Of a stretch of 64,000 bases of DNA, positions 1 to 12,786 are shown piece after piece. The position numbers were made by a program, and so were the translations under genes. The notes beneath the pieces were generated by a model. It had not been told where the DNA came from. It searched no databases and saw nothing but the letters and a program-made list of their open reading frames with translations. Origin of the DNA: Varroa destructor (lineage: Eukaryota > Arthropoda > Arachnida > Mesostigmata > Varroidae). Numbering within the stretch: position 1 is the first letter of the stretch; each line of letters starts with the position of its first letter. Location of the stretch: positions 10,500,248 through 10,564,247 of the forward strand of contig NW_019211454.1 in the NCBI RefSeq assembly GCF_002443255.2, given 5' to 3'.

Positions 1-174
1 AAAATCTATATATATGTGTGGATATACTATATAATTAGAGAATATTATGGTCGTTACCATTAATTTAGGTAAGCCCTATTTAATTTAATATTAAATATTT
101 GCATTAAGTGCACTTCCTCTGTTTGCTTCTTTTGTTTTTATTCTATCTTTCACCTTGATCTCTTTTTATGGCAG

Positions 175-1533
175 TGCACGCTTTGGAATCATTTCAACAC
201 GAAGGCCTTCTTCAGATATCTAATTTAGCGCTTCCGGATCCGACGTTCATTGTACCTATTTGTACGGTTTTTATCAATCTCTTTAACATCCAGGTGAGAG
301 AAGAGCTTACTTTATAGTTATTTTTAGTTAATAACAAAGATAAAACGGTATAGCAAAGTTTATGATAACGTCAAAAATAGCCCTCAATCTTTTAAAGTGT
401 TCAGTAGTTTGGTTTTATTTTGTCATTTTTATTTTATTTACTATTTACTATTTTTATTTTAGAAACTCAAATGTGTTGAAATCTTATAATATGTATCAAC
501 ACTCTCATACTGATCGAAAGTATTGATACTTTTCCTATGTTTCTGTGATCAAACCGAGTTACAAAAAAATTAAACGAGCGGTGTAATTTAATTGCTCAGA
601 TTGTCGCAGAATGTAAAGCTTACTCAAGTGGGCCTCGATTACGCGTGTATATTTTTCTTACGTAAAATACTCGGAGATAAGAACTTGATCAGAGATGCTA
701 CCACTAAATGTAAAATAACATCTGATTTATGTAAGACAATTACGCATAACTTTCGTGCCTTGTGATTGATTTAGTTATACAGCTTACGAAGCAACGCACC
801 TGTTTTTGGCTGGAACCGAATTATCAGTAATGCATTTCGTCTAAGTGCAATCGTGTTTCTTCCGATTGCAGTTGTAACTCCATCTGTAAGTATTTACGAA
901 CGTCTAAATAGGTACGAACCAGTCATATGGTTCACGTATTTATTTAAATGCTCATGATTTGTTTAATATAGTATGATATTTAAAAATTACCGTTCAGATA
1001 TCTTTCATTAAACCCCATTATCCGAGGATAATACAAATAAGTCAAGATCTTCTTCACGTTTTACACACTATTTCTTACCTTCAATGAAAAACAGTGCCTG
1101 CGCTTTTGCTCAATTTGACCCTAAGGTTTTACGCCCTGATGAAAGGACTTTTGTCTCGCTCTTACGCTAACAAGCACAACATTCGTAAGTGGTTAGAATA
1201 AATACAGAACGAGCTTAACTAATTAAAATCTGACTTTTTTTTTTTACATTTTAATTATATGTGTCTATTAATTCAAACATTTTTATAAATTACTTTGTTC
1301 TTACTCTTGGTTAATTTTTCTCAATTTGTTATGCTTTCCATATTTAGGGCATCACATTGTATTGGCTATGCAGCGCGTTAACAGCAACAGCTCAAAACCT
1401 CCTCCTAATGTCGCCTCGATTTCGACGATTGTGCAAAGTCCCGCAAACTAAGAAGGAATCTAAACAGCCATATGTTACAATCATCGAAAATTTACGCCGG
1501 CAATTACCTTTTATAAAACCAATGAAAAAATAA
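175..1533 (+). CDS. COX18: COX18, mitochondrial inner-membrane insertase (3' part, three exons)
   Basis: COX18 is the Oxa1/YidC-type insertase that exports the COX2 C-terminal tail across the mitochondrial inner membrane during cytochrome c oxidase assembly. Three exons are visible: 175-293, 775-885 and 1348-1533. All introns are GT-AG and the last two junctions are phase 0. Exon 1 carries LPDPTFIVPICTVFINLF, which matches the 'LPDPT..LP...G.INL' segment of COX18. Exon 2 carries the hydrophobic segment SAIVFLPIAVVTPS. Exon 3 carries ITLYWLCSALTATAQNLLL, then a basic tail ending PFIKPMKK and stop. These correspond to the last transmembrane segments and matrix tail of the family. The second acceptor is TTTAG at 771-774; a nearby CAG at 780-782 would break the frame. 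Exon 1 begins in phase, so the gene continues left of the window. OXA1L is the alternative, but the QNLLL and LCK(V/I)P wording favours COX18. Confidence 0.93.
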
Positions 1534-1726
1534 TAGGTGTTACAGCTTATAGATATATATTCTTACTATTAGAATCCATACAATTGTAAGAAAAGCTTTA
1601 GTTATCTACTAAGCTAAGATAAATGTATAATAGAATATGTTTAGTGAAACTAGAGAGTACGAAACGGTAATGTGATATATAAGTAAGATATTACTGATCG
1701 TTTGAAGGTCAGATATTATATCTACC

Positions 1727-1732
1727 AATAAA
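1727..1732 (+). terminator. Polyadenylation signal of COX18
   Basis: A canonical AATAAA lies about 195 bases after the COX18 stop codon, with AT-rich and then T-rich sequence following. It is the first perfect hexamer on the plus strand after the stop. No GU-rich element was formally scored. Confidence 0.6.
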
Positions 1733-1739
1733 ATTATAT

Positions 1740-2901
1740 GTACTTCCTTATAGTTTCTATCTGTGTCTTAGGTATAAAAATATTATGCATGTCCTTTCGA
1801 AGTTGATGCAGTACGAACTAGCTTCAAAACACGTATTTCTAATAATTAGAAAGATGAGCTGCTGGCCACATTTGATTACACGTTACGACTCAAGCTTTAG
1901 TCAGGGGTTAACATGATACCACACTAAAGCAGCAACTCCAGCTACAGCGTCAGTGAATACAGAAGACATGAGAACAAATCTGTATTACATCATCCATTGC
2001 ATAATGTGGCTAAATGAGCTTGCTTTACCTATTCCCGTAAGTGGGCTTTATGTACTATTATATTACAGTAATGTTACTTTAGACTTTGTTTATTATAAAA
2101 AGCGACGATCTCTCGGAAGAGCGAAGTACTTCCTTCGACTAGTACAATTAACTCACTGAATACCTATACAAGCGATGTCCATATGCTTTATTTGAAGCTG
2201 CATTATGTAACTGACAAATCCGACCGAAAGTGCGCAACTTAAATCTCCGTTTTAACCGACAACATTCAGTTTTTAAACCTGATTTAAGTAAGTTACATTC
2301 CTCTTTAGAGTAGTACTTTTTCTTAGTTGGCATCTTCTAACAAGAACAAACGCAGTCATGATCACACATATTACCATAAGGCATAAAGTCATCAGCCCAG
2401 CCCCTGATAAAAAGACTCTCTTGATTGTAAAGAATTTCGAAGTTACATAGGATTACTTTAGCATCAGTTCTATGATAATAACAACAAACACAAACTCAGC
2501 GGGTGATATAGAATGCCTATTGGGGGGGGGGGGGGGTCTTCCTGATCTATTTCATTCGGAACGTTTATACTTCGAAAAGGTTGTAGACATTGGAAAAGTT
2601 GCACACATTGTTGAGTCCTTCTACGTGTCTCACTGTTTCTGACTTCCTCTTTTATCGGTAACAATGTGTCGAGAGAAAATGGAGCTCCACAACGCATAAT
2701 TCCGTAAAAAAGTCGCTTTTTTTTTAATTCGCTGGGAAGAACAAATGAGCTCAACTAAACAACCTGATCGGTTATAATATATGTAAGACGAGGAAATTAG
2801 ACGATAAGAAAGACCAGAACCCAGTCGCTTTCAGTCGAGGACGGCCGTGTGATCACCCCGTAAGCCGTAATGTTGGTAGGTCGCTAACGGCTACATGTCG
2901 A
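1740..2901. other. Convergent intergenic spacer between COX18 and CC2D1/Lgd
   Basis: This spacer must hold both 3' untranslated regions, since COX18 reads in from the left and Lgd from the right. Minus-strand AATAAA hexamers occur at 2187-2192 and 2089-2094 and could end the Lgd transcript. Position 2522 begins a run of 15 G on the plus strand, unusual in this AT-rich background. The short ORFs here lack coding character. Confidence 0.5.
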
Positions 2902-5900
2902 CTACTTTCCAATGATAAGCCATCTCCTCTTGATTTCCTCAACCTGCTTTGCAGTAAAGGGTTCACTTACTCGGATTTTGACCTCCAGTTTTCCGCCTGT
3001 ATCGCGTCGCCCATCCATTACGGGAAACACCTTAGGAATTAGTATGAAATATAAAACCTTACTTTTTCAGCAAACGTCATCCTTAATCTGTCAGATGTTC
3101 GTCTCAGAAACCTAGTATATGTTTCGGATACACAGCTTAGCATAATAACATTTTCTTTTAATTTTTTTGTTATATATCTCGTAATTACACAGACACATAT
3201 TAATTCAGCCCTGGGCAGGATACTGTTTTCTCGAAGCGATGATTTTGAGCATCGTACCTGAAATTAGTCGTACGCTAGAAGGCAATCATGTCTAGTACAT
3301 TTTTCATGGATAAGTGTAAAATATTACTCTTCTCCAGTTTCTCATAAGTTTATAATACTACTAAAATGAGAATTAGAAGTAGCGTGTGTTAACAGAATTA
3401 TTGATGTTATTTTTTTCACATATGCAATGCGATTGGTCTGTCTGTCTACCACATTACCTCATGTAGATCACATTTTGTCTCTAAGTCCGCCAGCCTGATT
3501 GAAGCTGCGCCAAGGAGTCCGTCTGCTCGCAGAAAACCTCGTTTTGACCAAATCTCAATTTTTAACTGAAAAATTGAATGATCATGATACAAGTCTAGAA
3601 TAAGAATAATTGAATTTATCACTGCATAAATTGATTAGGTCTGATGATTATCACTTGCACTGATCTACATTTACGCAACAAATATAAGGATACGCCCGAC
3701 GTTTGATCGATGAAACGTTTTACAGAAAACAATGATCGTATGAGTCTCTCCACTTCTCGCTTACGTATGTAATCGATACTTTACCTGTACTCGTTTTAAG
3801 GCTCGGATGAAGGTTCGGGACTTGCGGGCTACTTCAAAAGAGCCAGTAAAATTGTAATCAGGATTCGTCGTATCCTTCACTGTCGAACACCTCTGACTTT
3901 GAGGAGCATCGGCCGGATACGCAAAATCAATCTGAATAAAATACTAGTGTTAATAATCCACTCAATTTTTTATACTATGATCAACATCAATCACACAATA
4001 TTATTATATCTGCAGGGTCTAGACACAGTAGTTTGTAGTGTTTCATTCGTTCCAAATCACGGCACTGCTGCAGACGAGTTTATAGGCACAACTTTTTAAA
4101 AAATGCTACAATTCTGTCAATGCCTTGGAATGGAACATTGGTAACTGATCATTTCTTGTTTAGCTGAAGAACGTTTTTTGCTACGTGGTGGCAATTCGGA
4201 GCGCCGGGCATGAAAATCATTACATGTGCTTCGATGTATGCGCCGTAATTACCCTTTCCAATGCTCTCTAAAATCAGATTGTTATTAAAAAAAAAAATCA
4301 GCTTTTTTTATTAGTGACAATGTATACTGTTTTAGTATGAATAAGTAACCACATAAAGCTACTCAACTTCCAGATTAAACCTATTTACATATCAAGCACG
4401 GTTTCGGAAATAATTAATAAAAATTAGGTTTTAAAGCTAGTTTTAAGAGCTCGCGACATTAATCCAGTTATCCTAGCATAATACGGGACACTAGGTAATA
4501 TATTAAGCTCGACTTTTCATATCAACCACTATACCTTGCAAACGCAACAGTGGTTTTAAATTTTTTTAACGAATTCACGCGGCCTGCCGAAATAATTACG
4601 AGTTAATTTGCAGTAAATCGCATATATTAGCATAAAAATATAAACACAACTAACAAAATTATCTGTAATGATCTTTTAAGGAAGTCTGCTGGGCCTGTCA
4701 ATTCCTAATATCAGTTGTTCTTCAAGCATTCTGTCAACTAAATGCTTGTTCACTGAAATATAATATATTTATTTAAAAATACAAATACATTTGGCTGAAG
4801 CCTAATGAAAACGCAGAGCCCTTGCCAATTGAAGCATTTCTGCATGTACATTTCGATGCGGCTTCCGACCTCTTTCACCATTTTTTTCTTGTTGTGTCAA
4901 AAGATTTTTTCCGCCACAGAACGGTCATGGGAGCAGAGTTCTAGAGAACCCTTTATAGCAAAAGCAAATTATGGTACAAGACATTCTTTTAGTTCTTAAA
5001 CGATAATTCGTGAAGACAAAAAGTGCTCCTGAAAAAAGAAGGCTTATGTCCTTTAGGGCAAACAAGCCTCTTCATACAGAAGCCATTAACTAAAAAGGTC
5101 AAAACAACGGTCACCCTTTCTTGAAGCTTGAACAACAATTTTCCTTCTGTTTTTTTTAATGCCTTTCTCAGCCGTATCAATAGTTGTTTAGAACGGAACA
5201 ACTCTTCTTATGTTTTCCTTGTGTTACTTAAATGCTTATGTCTTCGATACAGGTGATCCGCCAGAGATTTTCGTCAGAAGTTCAGAATAAAATATTTGTT
5301 TAGCAACACAAATTTAAAGCAAACTCTATGTTCGATATTAATTTCTAGAAATCGCGGAGCGCACGTAGGTTCAAACCACTTTACAGGCAGCTTGAAAAAA
5401 AAACTAGCAGGCGGATTGAACGAAAATCTATGTAATCTTTGCGTACATAGATGACACTTCCTCTGCAGATTCGGATTTGGTCAAACTTTTTTACGGACTT
5501 CGTAAGTAAACCATACACTTAATTGACTGTATGTGCGTTTCAATTATCTTGGTGCAGTAGGTATGATTCAGAGTAAAGAGGTGTTTTGTGTTGGGAGAAT
5601 GATATATTGTTTAATAAATACCTTGACGTAGGTATCCAATTCGTTGGGTTTACCGGGTAATGTTATACCGCGAATAACCGAGACTTGCATTACGTTCTCA
5701 GGCACATCATGATTGTGTCTGACGATGGTGAACACTCGATCTTCGTAGCGGAAACTGGAAACACAGTGCAAATACGACAACAGGAATAAAATAAAGCTGC
5801 ATTTTTGTACGTAGACACTTTACAGCCAACTATAACAATATCTGGGGTCCTCGTGACCAATTTAAGAGGTGTAGCCACTTCGGACACGTACTTCAAATAT

Positions 5901-8900
5901 CTGTTAACATCTATTAACCGGAGAATAAAGATTTTTTTGTCCAGAACGCATCAACATCATTATGCTAAGCTTTGTGCACGGACATAGTATTTCTAAAACG
6001 ATTTTGTGACTAGATTTTCTCACGGGATTTTTTTAAAAGATACTGTACCAATTTTTTTCATTTTTGCAGCTTTGTTAGAGGTGAAGCATACCTGGGCACA
6101 GGCTCGCCTCTCTTCCAAGATGCTTTGAGTACGCTTATGTCCCGGCGTGTATCCTGAGCGAGTTTTTCAAACTTCGTGCCAGATCCCACGTCCCCCAGTT
6201 TGAAAAAATGCTCTTGATTTGTCATGCATGTTTCATACTGTTCTTCCAGATCTACTTCAAGTGTCCTGTATAATTCTTCGCTATCTCCTGACAATTGAAA
6301 GTCGCAGTCTTCTTTATCCACGACAACAAAATCCTGCTGTAGTTGCGGTGGAACGGGGATAGAACTGAGGTCAACCGGTAGGCCGAGTTCAGTGGCCTGA
6401 AGCATCGGTTCTATACCTTTCATCATTCGTACATACTCCATCGCTTGTTCCTTACTGGCACCGTTCTTAAGTGCCCCCTTTGCAGCTTCCTTAAACAACC
6501 GCTGGCGTTCGAGCAAAAATTGCTTCTGTTTTTCAATAGTTGTAGACATCTGTCGCTTTACGCATTGTTTAGGTGGAGACGGAGCTGCGGACATTGATGC
6601 TGATGGCGTTGGAAGGGTGTAGGTCTGAGCGCTGCTGTATGGTGAAGTTAATGAGGATTGACTTTTGTTCACCGATGCTGAAACTTTTTGTCCAGTAGCC
6701 GTTTCGCTAGGTATAGGGCCAAACCCAGGAGGCACTGGAAGGTCTTCGAAGTTAACTTTTTTTCCTGCTTTATGAGCTTTTATGGTCGTCTCATAGTCCT
6801 TGACAATGCGTCCAAGGCGCCTTGCCCTACTAGAATCGCCCTTATCTTTTGCTTGTGCTTCAGCCTCCTAAATGTCAAAAAAAAACAACATTAACATTTT
6901 GGTGAATGTTATTGTAACACAGAAGTACATTCTATTTTTATTCTATGTAAAATATATAATAGCGTACGTGATATGTAGTGTACCAAATGTTATGAGCTGT
7001 GATTAAATATCTCGTTACATGAAACCTAGTCAAACAGTAAGCTTCTCATGATTCTGTTGAAAATGAGACTAAAAACTTATGCTAATGAAAATAGCTACAT
7101 ATATCAACCTGGTACTTCGCTAGTCTCTGTTCCAGGGCACCCAACACAGTTTGTGCCTGCGGTGGGGCATTGTACATAGCTGGATCGGTCTTCGAGTTCA
7201 TGTCAATAAAGTCTGGTATCTCCTCCTGTGCTGTTGATTGAAGAGGTATTGAGCTTATAGGTGTTGCCGGACAAATCATTCCAGGGGGAGGGGGCGGCAT
7301 TTTTGAAAGTTCAATCGGTTTTCCTTCTAGTAATGCCTGCATTCAAGATGTTCAATGTAAAATTAGACAATGCATAATAACTGTACAATGATTCTGCATA
7401 ACTTGCAAGACCCCACTAGACTTCGAGCATCATGTACCCATAAAAATATTAGATTTGCCCGTTTTTTTTGTTTATAGGTAATTAAAATCGTTTACGATAT
7501 CTACACAAGAAAAGTTAACCAAAAATTATTTGTTCTATAATGTTCTGAAAACAGCGAGTCTAATGTAAACGCACTCAGTGTCAAAGCCGTGTATTCTTAT
7601 CAGTACTATATATTGATTTCAAAAACGACCATATGGAAATACAGTCGTCTTTTTTTTAAGCGAAAGAAGCTTAAGAAGAATTTTCCACTAAATAAAAGCC
7701 TCGTGTAGCCAAATTTATCATTAAATTCACCAAACTGGTCGCTTTTTGCACTTTTTCAAATAGGCAAGCACATACTTATTAAAGGACTCCCTTCAAAGCT
7801 GTTGATCTCCATGAAAAAGGAGTACACGAAGCAACCAGTTGGTTGACTGTGTCAACAAACATAGATAACCATATCAAATGTGTTAGCGTTTGTGCATCGC
7901 TAAGGAAATATATCGACAATACTGTTTTATCCATACATATAGCGAGTGCAAAACTACGATGTCTTCGTTTAACCTAACGGATACATAAATATAAGCATGT
8001 CTGCTAAACTGAGCTATAATCAGAGACCATCTAGTTGCTTCCATTGTTTGTAAAATTAGCATCAACGGCATACTTGGTGAAATTCGGTTAAAAAAAATCG
8101 AGTTGCATTAAATTTCTGCCGTGTGCACCTACAACAATCCAAAAGTTTGAGAATTTTATAATATCAAAATAAACGTTCCCCTTTTAGAAAAAAAACGGAG
8201 ATGCCCATACAATCTCTGGCTCATAATAAGTTTATACAACACATTAGGTGGTTAAGTACGAATCATGACTTTATGAATTATAATTTCCAGAACTTTCACA
8301 GGCTTAATTTCAATTAAGGTATGTGCCATTGTAACCTTCTGCCATTTGGAAGATATTTAAACATTTCTCTCCTGTAGAATCTAAGATACGAGAACCTATA
8401 AAAATTTCAAAAAGCAATTTCGACATGATGTTAAGATTTGGATAATTTTCCTGTTGATAAACCTTCGAGAGTAAAACACGTATTAAAACGTATATTAAAA
8501 AAAAAAAAGCAGTATTTGACGAGTATCATATTGACATCGGGGTTCCAGCTGCAACTTCTGCATTTTTGTCACCACGATTTTTACCATGTGAGCTTGAGCA
8601 TTGTCGTACAATAGGAATGGTTTACTTTTGTTTGCCTTTCTTAGCTACATCAAGGGAGTTTTTATTTTTTCCGTTTGCCGACAGTACATATCAGCCGTAA
8701 TCGACAAACCAGGATTCACAAAGTTGTAGCAGGTAACACTTGCATTAGATTACAAAACAGATGCCATAATCTTTTATATATATATATATATGCTTTAGGC
8801 TGATAGCCGTCGATCCGATGCATTAATTTGCTAATATGACCGTCTGCATAGAAGTTCAATTTTTCATTACAAGTCACAATGCGATGCAAAAATGGGTCAC

Positions 8901-11900
8901 ATGAAAGCAAAGGTAATCAAGCCACCTTACGTTTCCGTTCTCTGTCCTCTCTCAGATCATGCTACACCCAACTGTCAATTTTTTTTATCTTCTTCATTTG
9001 ATTGCGGTAAACAAACGTAGTATTTTTTATATATACCAAATTCGAGTGCTACCACCTGTGCATTTTGACATGAGTTAGGTTTTAGCATAGCTCTCGGCGC
9101 TTCGTTACTCATTTTCGGAGGAAGTATTCGACGAGACAAAATTTCGAATTTAAATTGTTCCTACCGGAATTTTCCAAATAACAGCTCGCGGTGTTTTAGT
9201 AATAAAACCTTCACAGAGTACAAGATTTATACAGCGAGCTGTCTACGTTGCTGTAGTTCCAAGTTGGAACTTGTACTCATAAACCACTTGAATATTTTGA
9301 CTTTTCATAGCTCACTACAGTCGACCTGGTAAAAGTTCGAGTCACGATATCCAAATGGAAGGTTTTAGATTCCAAAAAGTACACATATATATGTAAACCT
9401 GGGATTAGGAGTTTAAAATTGGACATATTTTCTTAAGAGCTTACTGTTTTTAGAATATTGGAGAAAATCGATAATTTGATTGAAAATATTTCTACCACTA
9501 AAACTACACATTTACAATGCTTATTCGGTTAGTGTGGGGCTTTAGGAATGTTAATTGTCCGTAAAAAAAAAACAACCGGCGCAATCAGGTGTTTAAGCTA
9601 ACGAAATTCCTTATCAAATCTCGCTAGGTACAGTAGAATTATACCAATAGCATGGAGAAACTCTTTACGTAACTTTTTTTGCTTTGAGCGTAAACCTCAG
9701 ATAGTACATTTTTGAGTCAGACTTCGTCCTAGATATCGGCGGCTCCATAAAACGCTCAAAAATTGCATGTTTATATTTCAAACCTTAAACTGTGCATTTT
9801 TAAAGAAATGTCTTTTACTAGATGATTGTAGTTTTTTACCAGCCGCTTATTAAAGAGACATTTTGAAAGAATAAACTGCGATGGATTAATGGAGAAAAGA
9901 CAATAAGTTTTGAAAAAAAAAGTAATGAAAAGGCCGAAGATTAATTGTGATATCATTGAAAATGATAATAATGTACACTAGTTCACACCTGAAGTACTAC
10001 ATCGAATTGCTTTACTGTACGCAGATACTTGATGGCCAATTCTTTATCTCCCTTTTGCTTAGCCATTAAAGCCGCTTGACGATACTGATTACGACGTGTG
10101 GTAAGCAAATCTTCTTGCGTTAATGAACTCCCGTCTGAGGCAACCGGTACTGACACGGATGGAGTAGGTGCGGCCAGCTTCTAAACAAAATTTCATAAAA
10201 GAGGTTTACGTTCATTATATTTTGATTAGTTTGGTTTGTATTTGTGTTATAGTGTAGAAATAGTATTTAGAGCTAAACTAAGTATATCAAAGCAAAATGT
10301 GTATAATTTATAGATAAAAATCCTGTAAATATCCCATGACCCGTATGACAGTAGAAGTAAGTCTTGTTTCTCACGGACGCTATAACATGTGTTGAATATG
10401 GAATTTAGAACCCGGGACATAGCTTGGGCTTAACAACATAAACCCATATGATTGTTCAAACGCCTTTCTATCCTGCATATCACTTAAGTGCCGATTCAGG
10501 TGATCTCTTTTGCTAGGAAGATTCTCCCAAGTTTCCCGGCAAAGAGAGATTCATCCACGTAATCCTACGTGTAATTTATTCATACTGAGAGTTTTAATAC
10601 CTGCGGAAGCTTTAATTGTGGTGGACCTGAAGCTGATCTGCTTGGTGGTGACATTGGAGCTTCTCGAAATGACTTTGAAGCTTGCGGGTCATTTGATGAA
10701 ACCTGCTCAGTCCTTTCGATATCATCAGTATCGTCAAGATCATCAAGAACAGTTGCTATATACGGTGGAGGGTATGTTCCCGATGTTTGTAGATTTGGTA
10801 GTGGCACAGCTTCTTGTGTTTTATTATATGAACCCGCTCCACCCTCGGGCAGCTGAAAATAATCAAATGATATTTTATAGACCCCTAATTGTATCTTGAA
10901 CCTAACTAATCTCAAAGATAGCAAATATCTAAGCGGTGACTGTACGAAGACTTTTATTAAAACAAAAATCCGCCAAATAAAGTAAATAAAATAAAGCAAA
11001 AATAAATTGCCAATCGTATTTAGTGGTAGGTGGCATCAATTACAACCACCAGTTAGTCCCACAAAACTAAACTCTAAAGTGATAAATCTCAAACCGATCT
11101 CATAATGAAAAGCAAATCGTTCATGGTAACTCAAGAGAATTGTACTCTCTTACCATTATTGCATAACATCAAGTTTCATATCAATTTATTAAGTTATTAG
11201 AGTCAAACCTGATCTTCTGGTTTTCCGACACGCTCCTCTTTACAACATTCAGGTGATGCTTTAGGAACAGCCACGGGAGGTGGGATATCAGCTTCTGGGA
11301 TAACCTTCCCAAGCTGTGCCTGTCTTAGTTGTCCTTCAAGGGTTTTGATAGCCCGGGAAAACCTGATTAGATAACCACATCGAATACATTAGTATAGTAC
11401 TGTAGTAATTAGAAAACTATTTTTTCGGCATAACCAAAGTAGACTGCACCAAATTGTACCGAATAGATTGCAGTAAATTACGTACCTCCAGAATACAGTG
11501 AAAACAAAAAACATGGGTGCTAACAGGTATTTTTGATTGTACCAACATAGGGTAGAATGTTGCGACTGAATCAATATCAAGAAAGAAGTTCCGACACAAC
11601 TACAGCACCGTTCCTACAACAAATACCACAGGGATAGCATTTGCGTAAGTTACGAATACAGCCAAAAAACTTCTGTGCTACACCTTTAAGGTACTTGTTC
11701 GTGTTAATTACCTGCGAACTTTGCTACTGTCGCCGATTTTTTTTGAGGCTTCTTCGGCAACTCGGTAGTTCTTGAGACGATTAGAAAGCACGTCAGTAAT
11801 GTCCATTGGACTTGGTGTACTTTTTGAAGATAATATCGAAGCCGTTTCGATAGGTACGTTTTGCGGTCGAAGAGCTGGAGTCGACATTGGAGAGATTGAC

Positions 11901-12786
11901 TGAGGAGTTTCTTGGGCAACATCATCTTCATCTTGACTATCATTTAACTCGTTCAATTCGGCTAGCAATTCTTCATCATTCTCAATGCCTGTAACAGACA
12001 AGTTTAGTTTTTGCGATAATTCCTCTCGTCGTTTTTTAGCTCTTGTAGTACTACCTTAAACAAACAGAGCTCCCGTATGTTTTATGCTAGTATAAAGAGA
12101 ACAAACACATAAATATCGCACTTTTCACGCAAGTACGTACCTTCTAGATCGACATCATCATTACTTATATCGTCCATTATTGCAGCATTTGCCATCGCCT
12201 TTATTGAGTCCAGATCCATTGGGGCTCTCTTCTGTGTTGATTCTTCGCGCTTTTTGTGGCGTTTACCTCAATAACAATAATAGTATAATAAAACAAGCTA
12301 GGATAGAACAATGTGTATGCATATCTCGACTGGACAAATCGTTGATTATTTGATTAATATTTCGCATTTTTGAATATACATATAATTAGACCATAAAAAA
12401 AATAAATAAAATAAACGAATGGGTAAGCTATAAGTCAAAATGCACTAATACACATGTCCTGTACAGGCTTTCCCCTACATAAAAACCCGATATACATAAG
12501 TCAAGGACTATATATTTGTATCACTGATTATGTATTTCAGATTTAAAAATGATTTAGGTATTTCTTAACATCGCCATTGTTAACAAGTTATGAAAATTCA
12601 TCATTTACCGGACATAAGAGCATTTAGTTCCGCCTCTAGGTCTCTTTCATCGATATCGTCATCATCTTTACTATCGAAATTCAGATCATTGATATCCATG
12701 AGACCCAGACCAGCAAGATTCATACGACCGAGCCCCGCCATGTCACTCCCAAGCTTCCGGCCAGCATTTCGAGATTTACGAAACAT
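2902..12786 (-). CDS. lgd: CC2D1A/B homologue, Lethal (2) giant discs (Lgd), complete, 12 exons
   Basis: Lgd/CC2D1 proteins bind the ESCRT-III subunit Shrub/CHMP4 through DM14 domains and membranes through a C2 domain, restraining ligand-independent Notch activation on endosomes. Exons in reading order: 12609-12786, 12141-12266, 11712-11988, 11209-11362, 10601-10852, 9989-10180, 7109-7336, 6092-6867, 5622-5754, 3785-3931, 3458-3565, 2902-3030. All twelve join in phase through GT-AG introns, giving about 899 codons, close to fly Lgd and human CC2D1A. An in-frame TGA two codons before the ATG supports the start. The N-terminus is acidic (ERDLEAELNALMSG, ENDEELLAELNELN). DM14 domains lie near residues 165-225, 353-411, 459-525 and 580-643. 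The C2 domain (about 735-860) opens with FRYEDRVFTIVR and ends before DGRRDTGGKLEVKIRVSEP. The protein stops at RRWLIIGK, with no long tail. Exon 5 is Pro/Ser-rich linker. Identity is secure; one gene represents the vertebrate A/B pair. Confidence 0.97.
3932..5621 (-). other. Lgd intron 9, no recognisable content
   Basis: A 1.7-kb intron splits the C2 domain after the TYVK codons. It has short ORFs on both strands, none matching a family I recognise. A minus-strand ORF at 4989-5201 is rich in Lys and Arg and could be transposon debris, but I could not place it. Confidence 0.5.
8530..9130 (-). mobile_element. Decayed mariner-family transposase relic
   Basis: Read on the minus strand, frame-shifted pieces line up in order with mariner transposases. 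Near 8990-8940 is KKIDSW(V), like 'KK.DKWVPHEL' of intact copies. Near 8910-8850 is CDPFLHRIVTCNEKLNFY, matching the signature 'NDPFLDRIVTCDEKWILYDN' with Asp lost from the catalytic DE pair. Near 8625-8585 is KPFLLYDNAQAHMVK, matching the 'LLHDNARPH' block that holds the second catalytic Asp. Stops and frame changes occur throughout, so it is inactive. It lies in Lgd intron 7 (between 7336 and 9989), same strand as the host gene. Upstream sequence to about 9130 (PNSCQNAQVVALEFG) may be the N-terminal helix-turn-helix part. No terminal inverted repeats were identified, so both ends are approximate. Confidence 0.8.

Noticed and set aside
780..784. CAG acceptor at 780-782 for COX18 exon 2
   Set aside because: It gives a frame mismatch with the preceding exon. 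The TTTAG acceptor ending at 774 gives phase 0 and adds Leu-Tyr-Ser, matching the length of the family.
10510..10899. Plus-strand 129-codon ORF
   Set aside because: It is the antisense shadow of Lgd exon 10601-10852, which is in phase with its neighbours.
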